A DNA stretch of 64,000 bases from Argopecten irradians (lineage: Eukaryota; Mollusca; Bivalvia; Pectinida; Pectinidae), in the NCBI RefSeq assembly GCF_041381155.1, contig NC_091134.1, positions 38,771,338 to 38,835,337 on the forward strand, in the 5' to 3' direction. The number at the start of each line of letters is the position of its first letter. Position 1 is the stretch's first letter. The notes beneath the pieces are model-generated. The model saw nothing but the letters and a program-made list of their open reading frames with translations. It did no database searches and had not been told where the DNA came from. Positions 1 to 12,600 of the stretch are shown one piece after another. The position numbers and the translations under genes are program-made.

Positions 1-1531
1 ATTTTTGCATCATCGAGCGTTCTTTGAAGTTTATTAAGCTTCTTCCGCGTAATGTACATACGAGTCAATGCTGTGAATAACTCAAGAGTGAAGTACTTAG
101 GATTAGACGTCTTTGGTACTAGATCCATAGCAGTTGTGATATGTTTCTTCGCCGAATCAAAATCGGTTCTGAATAGGTCTTTGCTTGCGCTGAGATACCC
201 TAATATACACATCATATCAGCATTGTGTTGGTATCTTTGCTTTAATCCGGTAGAATATCGATCGAACCTGTCGTACTGGCCTTGGTTGATCATAGTGCTA
301 AGTAGATTGAACGCTACCTCTAGACGTCTATTCGGAAGAGTTCCTGGAATTAAAGATCCAGGATTTACTGATACACATAATTCCTTCGAATTTTCTGAAC
401 AATTATTAATTCCGTCTGAAGCATTTTCCGTGTGGTCAGATTCGCGGAGTTCACTTGACTTATTTTTCTTTCGATAGATTTTCTCACTCGCATCTTCTTC
501 CGAATCGCTAGAATATTGATGTGAAAAAACTTGACGTTTCCGTTTTGGTCGATGGTACTGATATTGAGAGAATGGCACTGAGTCATGTTTTGGTATGGTA
601 GCATTATCGGCTTGTGACATTTGTAATTGTTCCATTTTAGTTGACAAACCGTCAATTTCGTCCGTGTCTTCTGCCAATGATGTGAGTTGATATACTTCGT
701 TGTTAATTTTGTTGAATCTATGTGGGAACATGTCTCTAGGCGTTGATGTTTACAGAGAGAACATGAATCACATTGTTCAACGATGCTACATTCTACCGTA
801 TAGCATAGATCTTTGATTTGCAGTTCCGGTTCAGCTATCCTTGACTCGTCTACCACAACATCATCAGAAGCTTCACTATCTAATTTCTCTAAGATAAATC
901 TATATTTCCTACGTAACGACATCTTAAAAACAGTTAATACATTGCCATTTTCACATTTTGAAATCTCCTGAAGAAATAAAACCAACCTTTCCTTTCTTGT
1001 TCTTCCCGATCTGATTAAGTCACATTCATCTCTATCCAGCACAAACTCTTGGTAAAACCAATCTAAGAGATCGCATGGCTCTATATTCCCTACAAGTAAA
1101 CAGCAGTTTTTCCGTAATGTCAGCGAAAGCGCAGGATCTGAAAAACTTGTTGGAAATAGCGGTTTGCATTTTGAGCATGCACTGGAACATTTTAGTTCTC
1201 GTAAGTCATAAGTTTCACTACGTTCTATGTCCGAAGAAGTTTCTTTTCCATAAGTTAATTTATCGCCATGTAACAACTCGGCCAAATGCGGGTAAATACC
1301 CTGCTTCAGCGCTCGTTGAAAGGAACCATACGCCGTAGGTCCACGTGTTGGAAGCAATGCTAAGAGAATCCGACATCGCTCTTTGCGTGATTTTCCAGAC
1401 TTAACTTGTTCATAGTCATTTTCTGTAAGGATTCCATCGTCAAGTAAGACGTCTAGGACATCTTTAGGATCTAGGTCGTTAACTAACCGCACCTGGTTTC
1501 GGCGTAGGGTATGTTCTTGTGTTTTTTCCAT
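1..1531 (-). CDS. Tandem-CARD protein, 3' end beyond the window
   Basis: The start is taken at the ATG at 1531 (context ataaccATGG), 15 bases after a good splice acceptor (exon border near 1546), so an untranslated first exon probably lies upstream. Residues about 8-88 and about 135-222 each read as a six-helix CARD (for example DPKDVLDVLLDDGILTENDY and EPCDLLDWFYQEFVLDRDE), a fold that mediates homotypic assembly in cell-death and innate-immune signalling. The linker (CSSACSKC) and the segment after the second CARD are cysteine-rich. The frame used by the CARDs stays open to 365, but from 751 leftwards the next frame gives a far more protein-like sequence: a basic stretch (RPKRKR), an acidic Ser/Glu stretch, then helical TPR-like sequence running off the edge. 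A one-base frame change therefore lies somewhere in 365-751: an assembly indel, a real frameshift, or an intron I cannot place. A decayed or noisy copy lies at 44.6-46.5 kb. Confidence 0.7.
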
Positions 1532-1546
1532 GGTTATTTGCCCATA

Positions 1547-4500
1547 CTGTGAAAAAAAACAAAAATAAAAATCAATGCGAACAGCAGTTCGATAAATATA
1601 AGATTTGAATAACAAAAATTGTTAGGTAATTTATTTTTTGAATATCAGGCATTTATCACATCCAACAATTTATGTAATATGGAGAAATTCAACCACTACG
1701 ATATAATTAAATGGATTTTTTAGAATTACATGTAAAAAAAAACATTCAACGCAGGTATTAGACATCTTTTGTGGCAAATCATAATTTTTTTTCTATTACA
1801 TTATTTTTTTTTATTGTAAGAGCTTTAAGCTTGCTCAGTTTGCTGACGTAATACCAATACTGTTACCCTAATTAAAGGTTATAATATTCACCTTTAGTTT
1901 TATTGTTTGTTTGTTTTTTAAGCGTATTTATATAAATGTAGATAATAATATAATCAGTCATAGTAACGAGCCCACACGGACATTGTTATATAATGTAAGT
2001 GTATCACATGTGTAACACAGCTGGTGTATAGGTGGTGTATAGTTGGTGTCAAAGTCTAGCGCTAACACTTAATCCAACGGTGATGAATGAGAGCTTTATG
2101 AAGTTAAAGTTCACTGACCTGTGAATGTTTTGTTATGGTGTTTCCAATAAAAAAAATCATCTAAAACTTTTAAGAAACCTCTTGCGTAGCATTTCAATAG
2201 TTTACAGAAAAGTATAAACTGAATTGTAATGATCGGTTCTTTCTTAAACTGAAACTGATGGTTAGAATGCGCCAGCTAACCATCGAACTTATACTATGTA
2301 GTGACATTTATAATCGAACAGAATGTTTATTATTGTATGTAGATGACAATTTCAATTACATGCTGAGGCTATGCATTATTTTAACATTAATGTACATGTT
2401 ACTGATTTTAATGTGTTGATTTGTATAGATTATGAGGTTATGAATGAGTCCTAAATCTGCAGTATTAAAATATCTTTACAAGACAATCTTGAAACAGGCC
2501 TTATGAAAACTGTTATATGTTTTAAAACTCGACAATCCAGCCGGTATTTTGTAGAAAACGGATGTAAGAAAAGAAAAGTAGAAATACCAACTCGATTTGA
2601 ATTGTACCAGCTGAGTTTCAAGCGAATAAAATATAGGTAGAGCTGATTTTAGCTTTAAAATGCTCCAGCAAAGTCGAAAAACAAATCAAGCGGAACAGTA
2701 GACATACAATATTGGGGTCACGTTCCGACCTTTACACTAGCTGTATCTCTTTTTTAGAACCCGGTAAAGGCATTTCGTCTTAGCATACATATACATGTAA
2801 CTACACGTTGAACAATTTGGGACGAAGTGACTGCATCCACAACAAGGAGTCTACAGACTAAGTAAACTTGTTCGTCCACTTACAAGTTGGGCTGGACAAT
2901 CCATAAGTCTCGTGGCCCTAATTGGATTTTTCAGAACCTTTATGAAACCAAGTGAGAATGAAACCCCGTATTTTAACCACGTTGATATCATTTGTACCAT
3001 TACAACTGGTACGAACCTGCTAAAGGAACGCGCACATGGCCAATCCTATGTTCGAGTATATCATATATCATACATGTATATATATACATCAGTAAGTATA
3101 TTTGTAACGGCTGAATCTATACTATCGTTAACATGCAAAAATCTGTAAAACAGTGTCTTACCGTTCACTTTTCTGGAGATACTTCTTGAAGAAGACGTGA
3201 AAAATCATAATACCTGTATAAATTATAAGCAATCTCTGTATTCCCGGAAATTCGGGGATTTCCTTTCCATTGTATGTAAGTCAACGTAATTCGTAATGTG
3301 TATATATGTGTATGACTCACACTAAAATGGGTTATCCTGTGTGGATGGGCGAGTTGAATCACTATAGTTATTTCGATTTTGCCTCCTTTACAAGTGTACA
3401 TATCTGGTGACAGCAGTTGTATATTGTAATGATACTATGGCCTTTGAGAATGTGAACCAACATGAAACTGTAACGTAATTGATTAATTTGAAATTAATAA
3501 ACAATATGTCATGGGGATATCAATTCACGTTAATTTTAACAAAATTCAGAATTATATCACATAAGTGTCATACTGGATCAAGAAAGATATCCTATATTAG
3601 AAACAAAGAAGTTAAGTCTAGTTTTAAGAAATAAAAAAAAATGTATCTTGGTAATAGGACGCATTGACCCCAGATTACTGATTTTTCCATTCTGTAGCTA
3701 TATATAGAGCTTAGTTCTTTGCCCATAATTAATTGTTTAATTAATGTTACTTGATTAATATTTTGAAGACATCCGGGATTTTACCGATTACATCACTTCT
3801 TAAATTAGAGCTCATTATCATTCATACAATTTTGTAGATGGAACTAGGCCATTTGTTTTGTGTTGTAAACGCTTTTTATTTATTTTTTTGTGTGAACGTT
3901 TAATTGTCTGTGTTCTGTACAAACCATAACATCTATTAGATTAAATATTCGCGTGTACTTTAGGCACGTTTGGTGACATTTAGTTTTAGATTTTTTTAGA
4001 TTTAGTGTCTTTAATAATGTTACCAAGAGCAGCCAGTAGGAACCACGGTAGTCTATTTTTGAAAGTGTCACGGGAAATCTAAAACATATAGGTTTAGGGT
4101 CTACAGATGTGTACTTATGGATGGCATGCGATGTTGTTTACTGAATAGCTATACATGCACTGTGGGTCGATGTGTTAACTTCCGATAACTTCGGACCTTA
4201 CATTAAATTAACAGATTATGTTAACACTTACTATTATCCATAGAAAAATATAACTTCGATGTGACCGGAAAGTTCCTTAAATTAAAAGGTTTTCCCATTA
4301 ATTTGCCAAAAGAAGTATGTTATATTTCTCACCATATGTGAGAATTTTTGGAGTTAAAAAAAACATTGAGAAATTGTTCATAAAACTGGGCGTGCGGATC
4401 ATGAGTGGGGAATATATAGCCAACATTTTTTTTTAGTTTTTAAAATAACATTTATGTTGTGAAAACAAAAGGATCACAAAGGATAATGCAAAACTTATAA

Positions 4501-4700
4501 TTTAACATATACCACCTTTATAAAAGGCTCTTAATCCTAACATACAATGACGGTCAGATGAAGAGAAAACATACCCGACCATCAATATTAATAACATTAT
4601 ACCCCCCCCCCCCCCTACAAAATTTCATTATTATATAATCAAATCTTTTTGCTGGAACTTTATAAATTGTTATGCAAGGTGCTCTGGCACATACTTTGGT
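1547..4700. other. Intergenic stretch, no gene seen
   Basis: AT-rich sequence upstream of the CARD gene. The short open frames here have no domain signature, no splice context and no compositional bias, so I call none. There is a poly-C run of about 17 bases near 4600. Promoter elements of the CARD gene should lie here, but I cannot point to a convincing one. Confidence 0.5.
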
Positions 4701-4801
4701 TTATATGATCAGCACATAGCTCGCTGCCACATAGTATAAACGTTTCATTTTTACATCAACATTCAAGTTTCTTAAGTTATCTAGTAAACTAATTCTACCA
4801 T

Positions 4802-6420
4802 TCACATGTTATTACCTTGGAAGAAAAAATGATAGACAGTCTCACACTTATGGCCACAGATACATTTTGGACTTTTGATGATGAGGTTTACACAAAATAA
4901 ACCAAAATTTAACTGGCTACATCGATTATTATTATCTTTATTTCCTCCAAAATTGAAAATTTGTGATGAAAACAAGAAACAAAACAAAGCGATGACATGA
5001 ATTGTTGAGATTATCCAAAATAGGGATCGCATCTTTCATGAGTCTATACAAAAAAAACCACTGTTTGAGAAACTAGCGTCACGAGTTTTTTGAATTCTAA
5101 TCCAAAATTATTCATCACACATGAATTTCGCAAAAAATATAGGAAAACATGATCATTAAAAAGCATTCCACAATTTTGACATAATTCTATACAATTTGAT
5201 ATTCGTGTTGAGGGTACACAAACATTCAAAATATAATGTACATGCTTATTATATTGTGGGAACTTTACAGAGAGTTCCCAAAGAAAGTGCAACCTATTTT
5301 TAGGGCGAATACATTTGAATCTAATAAAATCTATATCATTTGACATACGTTCTAGACGTGATCTTGCATCAAATTGGTAAACATTTTTATAAACAAGTTT
5401 TTCGCCAATATTTTTTACTAGGAGAAGTACCAGATTTAATATAATTAGTAAAAGAATCATACAATAAGTATTTTCGTAATATACTTATGATGTCTGGTAT
5501 GAAACCTTGTTGTTTTTCTGCATTCAAAAAATACGTAAAAAATCTGGTGAGAAAAAATTTTGTAGAATCAAGAATCCACTATCCATGGCAATAATTCTTC
5601 TTACAAACAATTATTTTTTTAATGTCAATATACGATTCAATGGTAACCCACCCGAGCAATGAAACACACATGTCAGTCCCGATCCTCATCCTAAAGCCTT
5701 GAACACATTTGACAATAAAATTCTGCGCTCGTTCTATCATATTTTAAGACGCCACAACTTACATCCGAATAGAGCAAATTTTTGACCAATTTGGCAATAG
5801 TTGCAGGGTTAAGAGCATTAGGATGAGCACCTACTGACTTTAGAAGTGACATAATACCAGTTTTTAACTTACAACATACCCTTTTAGTTTTTTCAACACT
5901 ATTTCTGTAGTTATTTAACAATATACCAACGTGTTTGATTTCAGTAACTACTGGTAGAACACAATTGTAAAGTAAAATATTAGATACATTATACTTTGTG
6001 CGTTTATTGGAAAAAACATAATATTACTTTTAGTTGAAGAGAACGTAAACCGCCATTTCATTTATGAATAACTGTCAACAGCCAAGTTTTAGCCTAAATG
6101 TTCAAAAATTCTAGGTATCTGTTTACACATTGTTCAATACCTTGAGAAGAATATGAAGAAGAAAGGAGAGATGTATCGTCAGCAAAGTATCGTGAAAGTG
6201 TCTACAACAGCATTTATATAAATCAGAAATGATAAAGGTCCCAGAATCAATAAGAAAGTAAATAGTGATTCAACTTGAATTGTTTTAATATCAAAAATAA
6301 ATTCTTTTGCTAGCGTTTCCAATTTGTGAGAAGTGAAAAAATATAACGGTTTTGAGGTATAATGATAAGGTGCAGGCATCACATCCACTTCCGTGGAATT
6401 CTTGTATACTCTACCAACCT
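4802..6420 (-). mobile_element. Decayed LINE reverse transcriptase (non-LTR)
   Basis: Several minus-strand frame fragments in order are parts of one LINE reverse transcriptase. At about 6210-6260 there is the LGPLSFLIYIN block. At 6166-6186 the catalytic box reads FADDTSL. At about 5760-5880 the thumb region has GAHPNALNPATIAKLVKNLL. Near 4840-4870 there is a C-terminal zinc-knuckle-like CICGHKCETVYHF. The frame is broken by several stops and shifts, so this is an old, dead copy; its ends are not resolved. The family looks like the Jockey/CR1/I group, but the clade is a guess. Confidence 0.65.
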
Positions 6421-6429
6421 AAAACCTAA

Positions 6430-7811
6430 CGTCATTCCGACCACAGATAACGACCATAGTTGGTATTGAACATATCAATATTACGACATTTATCTACTAA
6501 AAAAATCATCAAATAAAAAACGGTAGTCAGGTATTCATGTTTTCAAATTATCAATCGAAATATGCTGTTTTTCATAACTTTTTAAAAATGATTTTAGTAT
6601 GTTTTCCCTATATTTCATATATATTACGGCAAAGTATTGATAATTAAGTGCCAAATTTTCAAAAATATATTACATATGAATGGAAGCCCCATTACAGGTG
6701 ATTTGGTTTGAATTTTATCATAATTAAACCTCCATAGTGACTAATTTTATACGTTATCAAACCGTGAAAGTATCGCACCCGTCAACAACGGATGGAAAAT
6801 GACAGAAACTGGAACTCTAGTGCCTTGTGATGACATTATGCATATCATTACGATAATGTGCAAAAATACGGAACTGGCATGTCGATATTATAAAAAGAAT
6901 TTCAAATATTTGACAAATAGGACACAAATCATAGTTTCAGTTTCCCATAAAATGACCCAAAAATATCCTTATAAAAATGTTTTTAGAACTCATTTCCCTA
7001 AACATATATTGAAACATTCTCTAGCTAACTTATTTGTGCCGATGAAAAAATAATAAAAACAACCTTGTTGGGAAGATAAATTGATGTTGACCCAGTATTT
7101 CAGGAGTTGTCCAGAATTATGTTGTTCATTATTTCTTTCTTTCTACCAAACACATGTATGTATTGACCTGGTTATCATAGCAACCAACATAACGGCAAAT
7201 TAAAACTTGCGTGGATATCTACACATGGTCCTCAACATTTTTTTAAGTTTTTTTGCCAAGTTTTTAATGAATTTTATTAAGTAATTAAAGAAGGAATTAT
7301 CTTGAAATCATTTTCTTGAGACAGACAGTCAGAGAGATGCATTCCACTATTCATTGATAGAGTATTTATCGAAACTAAAAGGTAATCTATTTTTTAATTT
7401 AAATTTCTGGCTGCTTAAGGAAGTATTATTACATATTTGACCTTATGACATTTGACCCCTAATTTTGACCCCACTGCATGGTAAAAAAATGACACGATCA
7501 TTTTTCCAAAAGAGGATTACCTACTGAACATTTTGGTATATGGTGTCAAACTTCATCAAGAAATGCCTACGGAACTCCCAAAACCCGATAAAAGCCAGAG
7601 GACTATTAGGACGACGGAAAGCTAAAAAAAGCTTGCCATGCAAGTAGGGCGTTAGACGTTTTACCTGCTGCCCTCATACATCATAAAAGGCGACTAAATT
7701 TAGAGTATTTTCTTTTCTCTTCTTTCTAACCACAGGCGTCTGCTTCTTGTTTGATAAAAAAGATTATAACCTACTCCTACTATATGAACAAGGTGAGACA
7801 CTCCGATACTT
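6430..7811. other. Intergenic stretch, no gene seen
   Basis: No credible coding frame. Around 7600-7740 there is a moderately GC-richer piece that reads like the end of a dispersed repeat, but it has no diagnostic motif. Confidence 0.4.
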
Positions 7812-7949
7812 CAACTGTGGAACGGAATTGGAACTCTTCAAGCGAGCAGTTGCAAGAAGCAATTTGATTGGTCAATTAATTTGATTAACCAATCAGATTG
7901 CAACTTGCAAAACTGCTTGCTTGAAAGATCAACTTCCGTTTTATAGTTG
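7812..7949. repeat. Foldback (imperfect inverted repeat) element
   Basis: The first ~60 bases (from caactgtggaacggaattgg) match, with scattered mismatches, the reverse complement of the last ~60 bases (ending acttccgttttatagttg). The arms almost touch (central gattggtcaattaatttgat), so the DNA could fold into one long hairpin. Most likely a small MITE. I could not define a target-site duplication. Confidence 0.6.
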
Positions 7950-8214
7950 ATGCATCGTCCGCTACTTGGATACTGTTTGTCCTGTTTCATATTAAAAAAC
8001 CGTAACTTCGCGACAAAAACTTACAAAATGAGGATTCTTAATTAAGGTACGATGATTAAACGAGCGGACACTCAATATTTTCGTCAAATTTGGTCTAATT
8101 TCAAAGTGAATTGGAGCGTACCCTCAACTTCCGGTTCATGGAGTGTCTCATCTTGTTTTTTTCCAAAACCAGATGCAGACGCCTGTGTTCTAACGATCGT
8201 TCTTCTACCAAACA

Positions 8215-8400
8215 TCTCCATTGACGTCGTCGTTCCGTTGAGCGCTCGCTCCTGTGAAGTAGGATCTGGGTTCTATTCCCAGGCCGAGACACATCATAGT
8301 CTATAAGAGTGGTAGTGAGTATCTATTCCTGTAAAACCCTCAGAATATAAGGAAGTGTTCGCCTGTTGTCAGTATACTGTGACTGGGTGGTAAGTGTTGC
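8215..8400 (+). mobile_element. tRNA-derived SINE-like element
   Basis: The piece has a pol III A-box-like TGAGCGCTCG near 8239 and a B-box-like GGTTCTATTCCC at 8269-8280 with typical spacing, followed by a non-tRNA body. It cannot be a working tRNA gene because the cloverleaf does not close. Ends are approximate. Confidence 0.5.
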
Positions 8401-9612
8401 ATGGTACATGATAGTGCCTCAGAATTAGAGCCCCCTATAAAAAGGGCAAAATATCCACTGTACAAGAAGGCACAGTCGTCCAGTCGCCCCACAATACGCA
8501 CCTCGCACTTCACACACGCACGACACCAAATACACGATGGGCCGTCCTTAAATGGCGCTGTTTGTTATAAGGACGTATATGTAATAAACGAAACCAAACC
8601 GAAGCTAAAAGTAATTCCTACATCAGAGCAAAGATTTTATCCTAATCTTAAAACATCCAGTTATTTCAGCAAGTCATAAATAAAAAGAATCTTGGTATCT
8701 TGATAAAAGGACATATGAGTTTTATCCATACTATATGAATTCTAAAAGAATAATGTTGTTATAGTCAACCTAGAAAGATATAAGATAGGTCTCTGGGTAT
8801 TCTGCCTCCCCTTCAAAACCTGGCACTTCCTTAGACGACCATGTCCGTTAACAGAGCATTAAACAATAAACACTGATTGCTGACTGTGTGAAGAGTTCTG
8901 ATCTCGGCAAATTGGAAAAAATATCCGTTGTCAAATCAATGACAAGAAAGGTACATGTACCTGTGTAGGAGGAGGATATGCCGTTTATCCTCTTGGAAAT
9001 TTTTTTTACATATTTCATAACACATTTAAGTCCTACCTATTTCATGAATTTATTACGAAAAACTGTTTCATTTACATTGCAGTTCACGCTAGATAGTTTT
9101 TGCAAAACGTTATTAACTGGAAAAAATGTTTGAGAAATGCGGGTTCGCATAAGAGATGTTTTACCGCAAATGACAGAATAACGAAAGTGAAATGTATTAT
9201 TTGTTCTCGGTCTATCAAGCCACTAATATGTTTGTTTTATTAAATAAAAATTAGTAACGAGACAAACACCATAATCTTATTAGACATGTCTATCTCATAG
9301 TTTGATCAAATCAGTGGAACTTTACGGATGGAAGGATCAAAGAAGTGCCTCCATTCACATGTGACCAGACGCAATAAAAATATGATAACATGATTAATTC
9401 CACTGCTGTTTTACATATGTAAGTAGTGTATTTAGTATCATACATTCCCTTTCAACTTATCATTATCTGCACAAGGCAATCATATCAGCAGTGTACATAT
9501 CAGTGAATGGGCGGGCCCTAATTGTACCCACCGATGTGTTCACTTTATCTTCCTGGTTCTAAAAGGTGATATGCGGGTAAGCAGCTTGCAAACTACCAAA
9601 AGGAAAATAACA
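8401..9612. other. Intergenic stretch; possible promoter region of block A
   Basis: No convincing gene. A 92-codon open frame at 8401-8679 has no recognisable domain. A GC-box-like GGGCGGG sits at 9509-9515, about 100 bases before the candidate first exon of the EB gene, in otherwise AT-rich DNA. Confidence 0.3.
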
Positions 9613-9660
9613 ATGGCCGCCAAAGGAAAGTTGGGGCTTATAACAGTACTCAAAATACTG
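9613..9660 (+). CDS. Candidate first exon, signal-peptide start
   Basis: An ATG in good context (aacaATGGCC) opens 16 codons, MAAKGKLGLITVLKIL, ending in phase 0 before GCAAGT, a GC-type donor. Joined to the exon at 12562, which is open in phase 0, it gives a basic start, a hydrophobic stretch and then cysteines, as in a signal peptide split by an intron. Evidence is composition and phase only; the non-canonical donor lowers confidence. Confidence 0.4.
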
Positions 9661-12600
9661 GCAAGTATACCATTATTTAATTACTGAATTAATTATTACT
9701 TAGATACTTAACAATAGCTGTAATAATGTAGCTCAAAAGTCTTTCTAGACATATAATGGCGCCGGCTTTTGAGCCAGAATTGGTGCCTATTTAAAGGAAA
9801 ATGCACATGAATTCTACAAATTGTGAAATTGACTTCTTGTGAGCGGTACGATAGATATTATCAATGATTGTTATGATTGTTTTACTAAGTATATATTTAT
9901 GCTTCTATCAGCATGAAATCATTGGAAATCTATTACAGCGTCCTTCATTACTTTCTTCTGTCAATACAGATTGTCTTAACTTGTGACGATTTGAAAATAC
10001 AGTACATGTAACGATTTCAGAAGGTTTTTATTTTATTGCAAAACGGCTACATAAAATTGGTACTCGTGAGACTGAAAAAGACTATTCATCAATTGTTTTA
10101 TTAATCCCAAAGACTTGATGAAGCTGAAACTATTCCGTTGATGGCAATGAAAAACCACGCATTCAAAATGCATAAATACGCCCTTTTACACTCTTATAGC
10201 ACAGTAGATAAGTGTGAAATACTGCGTTGTATGGTAAAAGAATTGGTACATAGTTTAAGGTATCATAACACATTTGAAATATGGACCCATCGAACTAGAG
10301 TATGGCTCAAAATGGATCTGGCAAACCAAGCTGAAATTAGTCATTCAATGGCTATGGAAAATAATGCTTTTTTTTGCACACATGTCCGTCATCTTTTTTT
10401 TCATCTACCAGAAGTAAAGCTTTATGGCGTGCGATCCACAAGTGAAATGTTTTAAGCACCATAAACTACTTAATGTATGTTCAGGACAACTTTTCAAATG
10501 TTTACCTTCAAACCTTAAATATCATGAGTTAAGGATTATTTTTAAGGATTACTTGTCGGCTATCTTGATACCGGAAGTAAGGTATTTTAGAGAGAGGACC
10601 ATATCTAAAATGCTTTTAATACCATAAGCCATGTCCATGTCAATCTAATTAAAATCAGACTTTATAATTCCGCTCCAGTACGATACTCTACGTTACGCTC
10701 AATACAAGATCTAACGATGCCCCGTTCGGGGTCACCTTAGCATGACCCCTATGGTTAGCCAATCAGCGTTTCGCCTACGGAATCTTCGGTGTGGTTGATT
10801 CATTCGGAAGTGTAAACTGATAATAATACGTCCCGAGATATTCCGATCCTAGGTCAGAGGTCATGCTGAGGTGACCTCGAACGGGGCATCTTTAGATCTT
10901 TTATTGGAGCGTAACGTAGAAGTATCGTAGTGGAGCGGAATTACAAGTCTAATTTTAATTAGATTGTGTCCATGTCAACTTTCAAGGTTTAACCATTCAA
11001 AACTGGAATTGGTTTAGGTTAGAGCTTGTTTTTTTAAGGACTCCGTGGTAGTCATATTGATTTTGTTTTTCCAGAAAAAGAAATGTTTTATCATACAATA
11101 CAATATTTCTCTGAAAATCGCTTGTTAGCTGTTGTGCTATTATACAATATTCTGATTTAGGCACAGACGACGGAAACTCGGCGGAAACATGTGAAATAAT
11201 ATCATGAATTTGTTTGTACAAAACAATTGATCTTTTCACACGTCAAGGTAAAACTCTGTTATATGTAAACATGATATCGGTACAGCTGCACTAAACTTAT
11301 GTCGACACGGCAGACACAGGTATGGTGTAGCTGAATGCCCACGTGTTGTTCACGTGATACCCACGTATGTCAACAAAACTACTTTCTGTGTGCTTTAAAC
11401 ACATCACTTTTTAGATATCGTTTTGAATTTCAGTTAAGAATTACATAGAATTATGCAGAGTCCACTTGTCTTCGGTAATGTAAAGGAAGCAATATCCTAT
11501 TTGTTACAAAGGACTAGCATAAAGGATTTTAGTTTTTATTATTTTACAGTGTTATCATTCATCAAAATAGATCACAATAACTTTCACATGCATAGTAGTG
11601 TCAAAATATGTGACGGAGTACATCACATTTCATGTTTTGTGACTAAGATTGGTAACCTCACCACTTCCACCTCATGTTAGTGAGGTGTCGGTATAGTTAG
11701 GTAGCCACTCAGAATTGCTGTCATGGTGTAGGTAAATATTTACAGAATCCATAAAACATTTTTAAATACATTAAACAAACATTTTTTTAAAAACGTCGTG
11801 TAGTTTTAGAAAATATGGGTAACAAGAGGTTGAATTAATATGCTCGCAATAAAAAGTAAGCAAAAACCACTGAATAAGGAAGACATGAATAGTTTATCAC
11901 CTCGAGGTTGAGAAAAGGGAATCTCAACCTGAGAAATAAGGTTCTTAAAAGATCTCACTTGATATACACGTTGTCTCAACCGCTAGGGGGTGAATTATTA
12001 TTTGTGTCTTACTAGTTATTCACTTAATGACTGTTAAAATTGCTGAAGTACATGTCAGCTTTGACCTGATGCAATGTGATGCCATGGTATTATTGTCGTG
12101 ACGTCATACAGTTGTTCTGTGCGTGCAGACAGTAAGATAGAGCTTATTCACCAACTCCGTCCTGTAATACGCATTTTCATTTGGAAAAAAATATCCGATT
12201 ATTATATATATGCATGTTTTAAAATGGAAAATGTAAAAACAAAATACACTCCATAGAGGTTGAAACACCCCAGTTTTAAATGCCTACAACGACTCAGTCA
12301 AACCCAAACTTGATCTAGAACATCTGAAGGTTGTGCATAAGCATAATGTTAAAAAACTTATATCATTTCAAGACAAGTATGTTGGAAAGAATAATGACGA
12401 ACTACGATGATCAAAATTGAAAATTTCTGCTTGACGGCCATACATTTTTTCAGATTGGTTTCAAATATTTCACTTTGGCAAGTGAATATCTGAAAACAAG
12501 GCCCCATTTCTTTGAGTGTTCTTGTCTACCAAAAATAAGCTTAATGCCTTTTTACCTGCAGGTATTTTGGACGTATTACTACGACACATGTTTTGCACAG

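Noticed and set aside
52-477. 141-codon plus-strand open frame
   Set aside because: It is antisense to the better-supported C-terminal frame of the CARD gene and has no domain of its own.
8231-8300. Possible tRNA gene
   Set aside because: A- and B-box words are present but the cloverleaf arms do not pair; fits a SINE head better.
10138-10627. Two overlapping open frames of 105 and 67 codons
   Set aside because: No domain, no splice context and ordinary AT-rich composition; chance frames in a putative intron.
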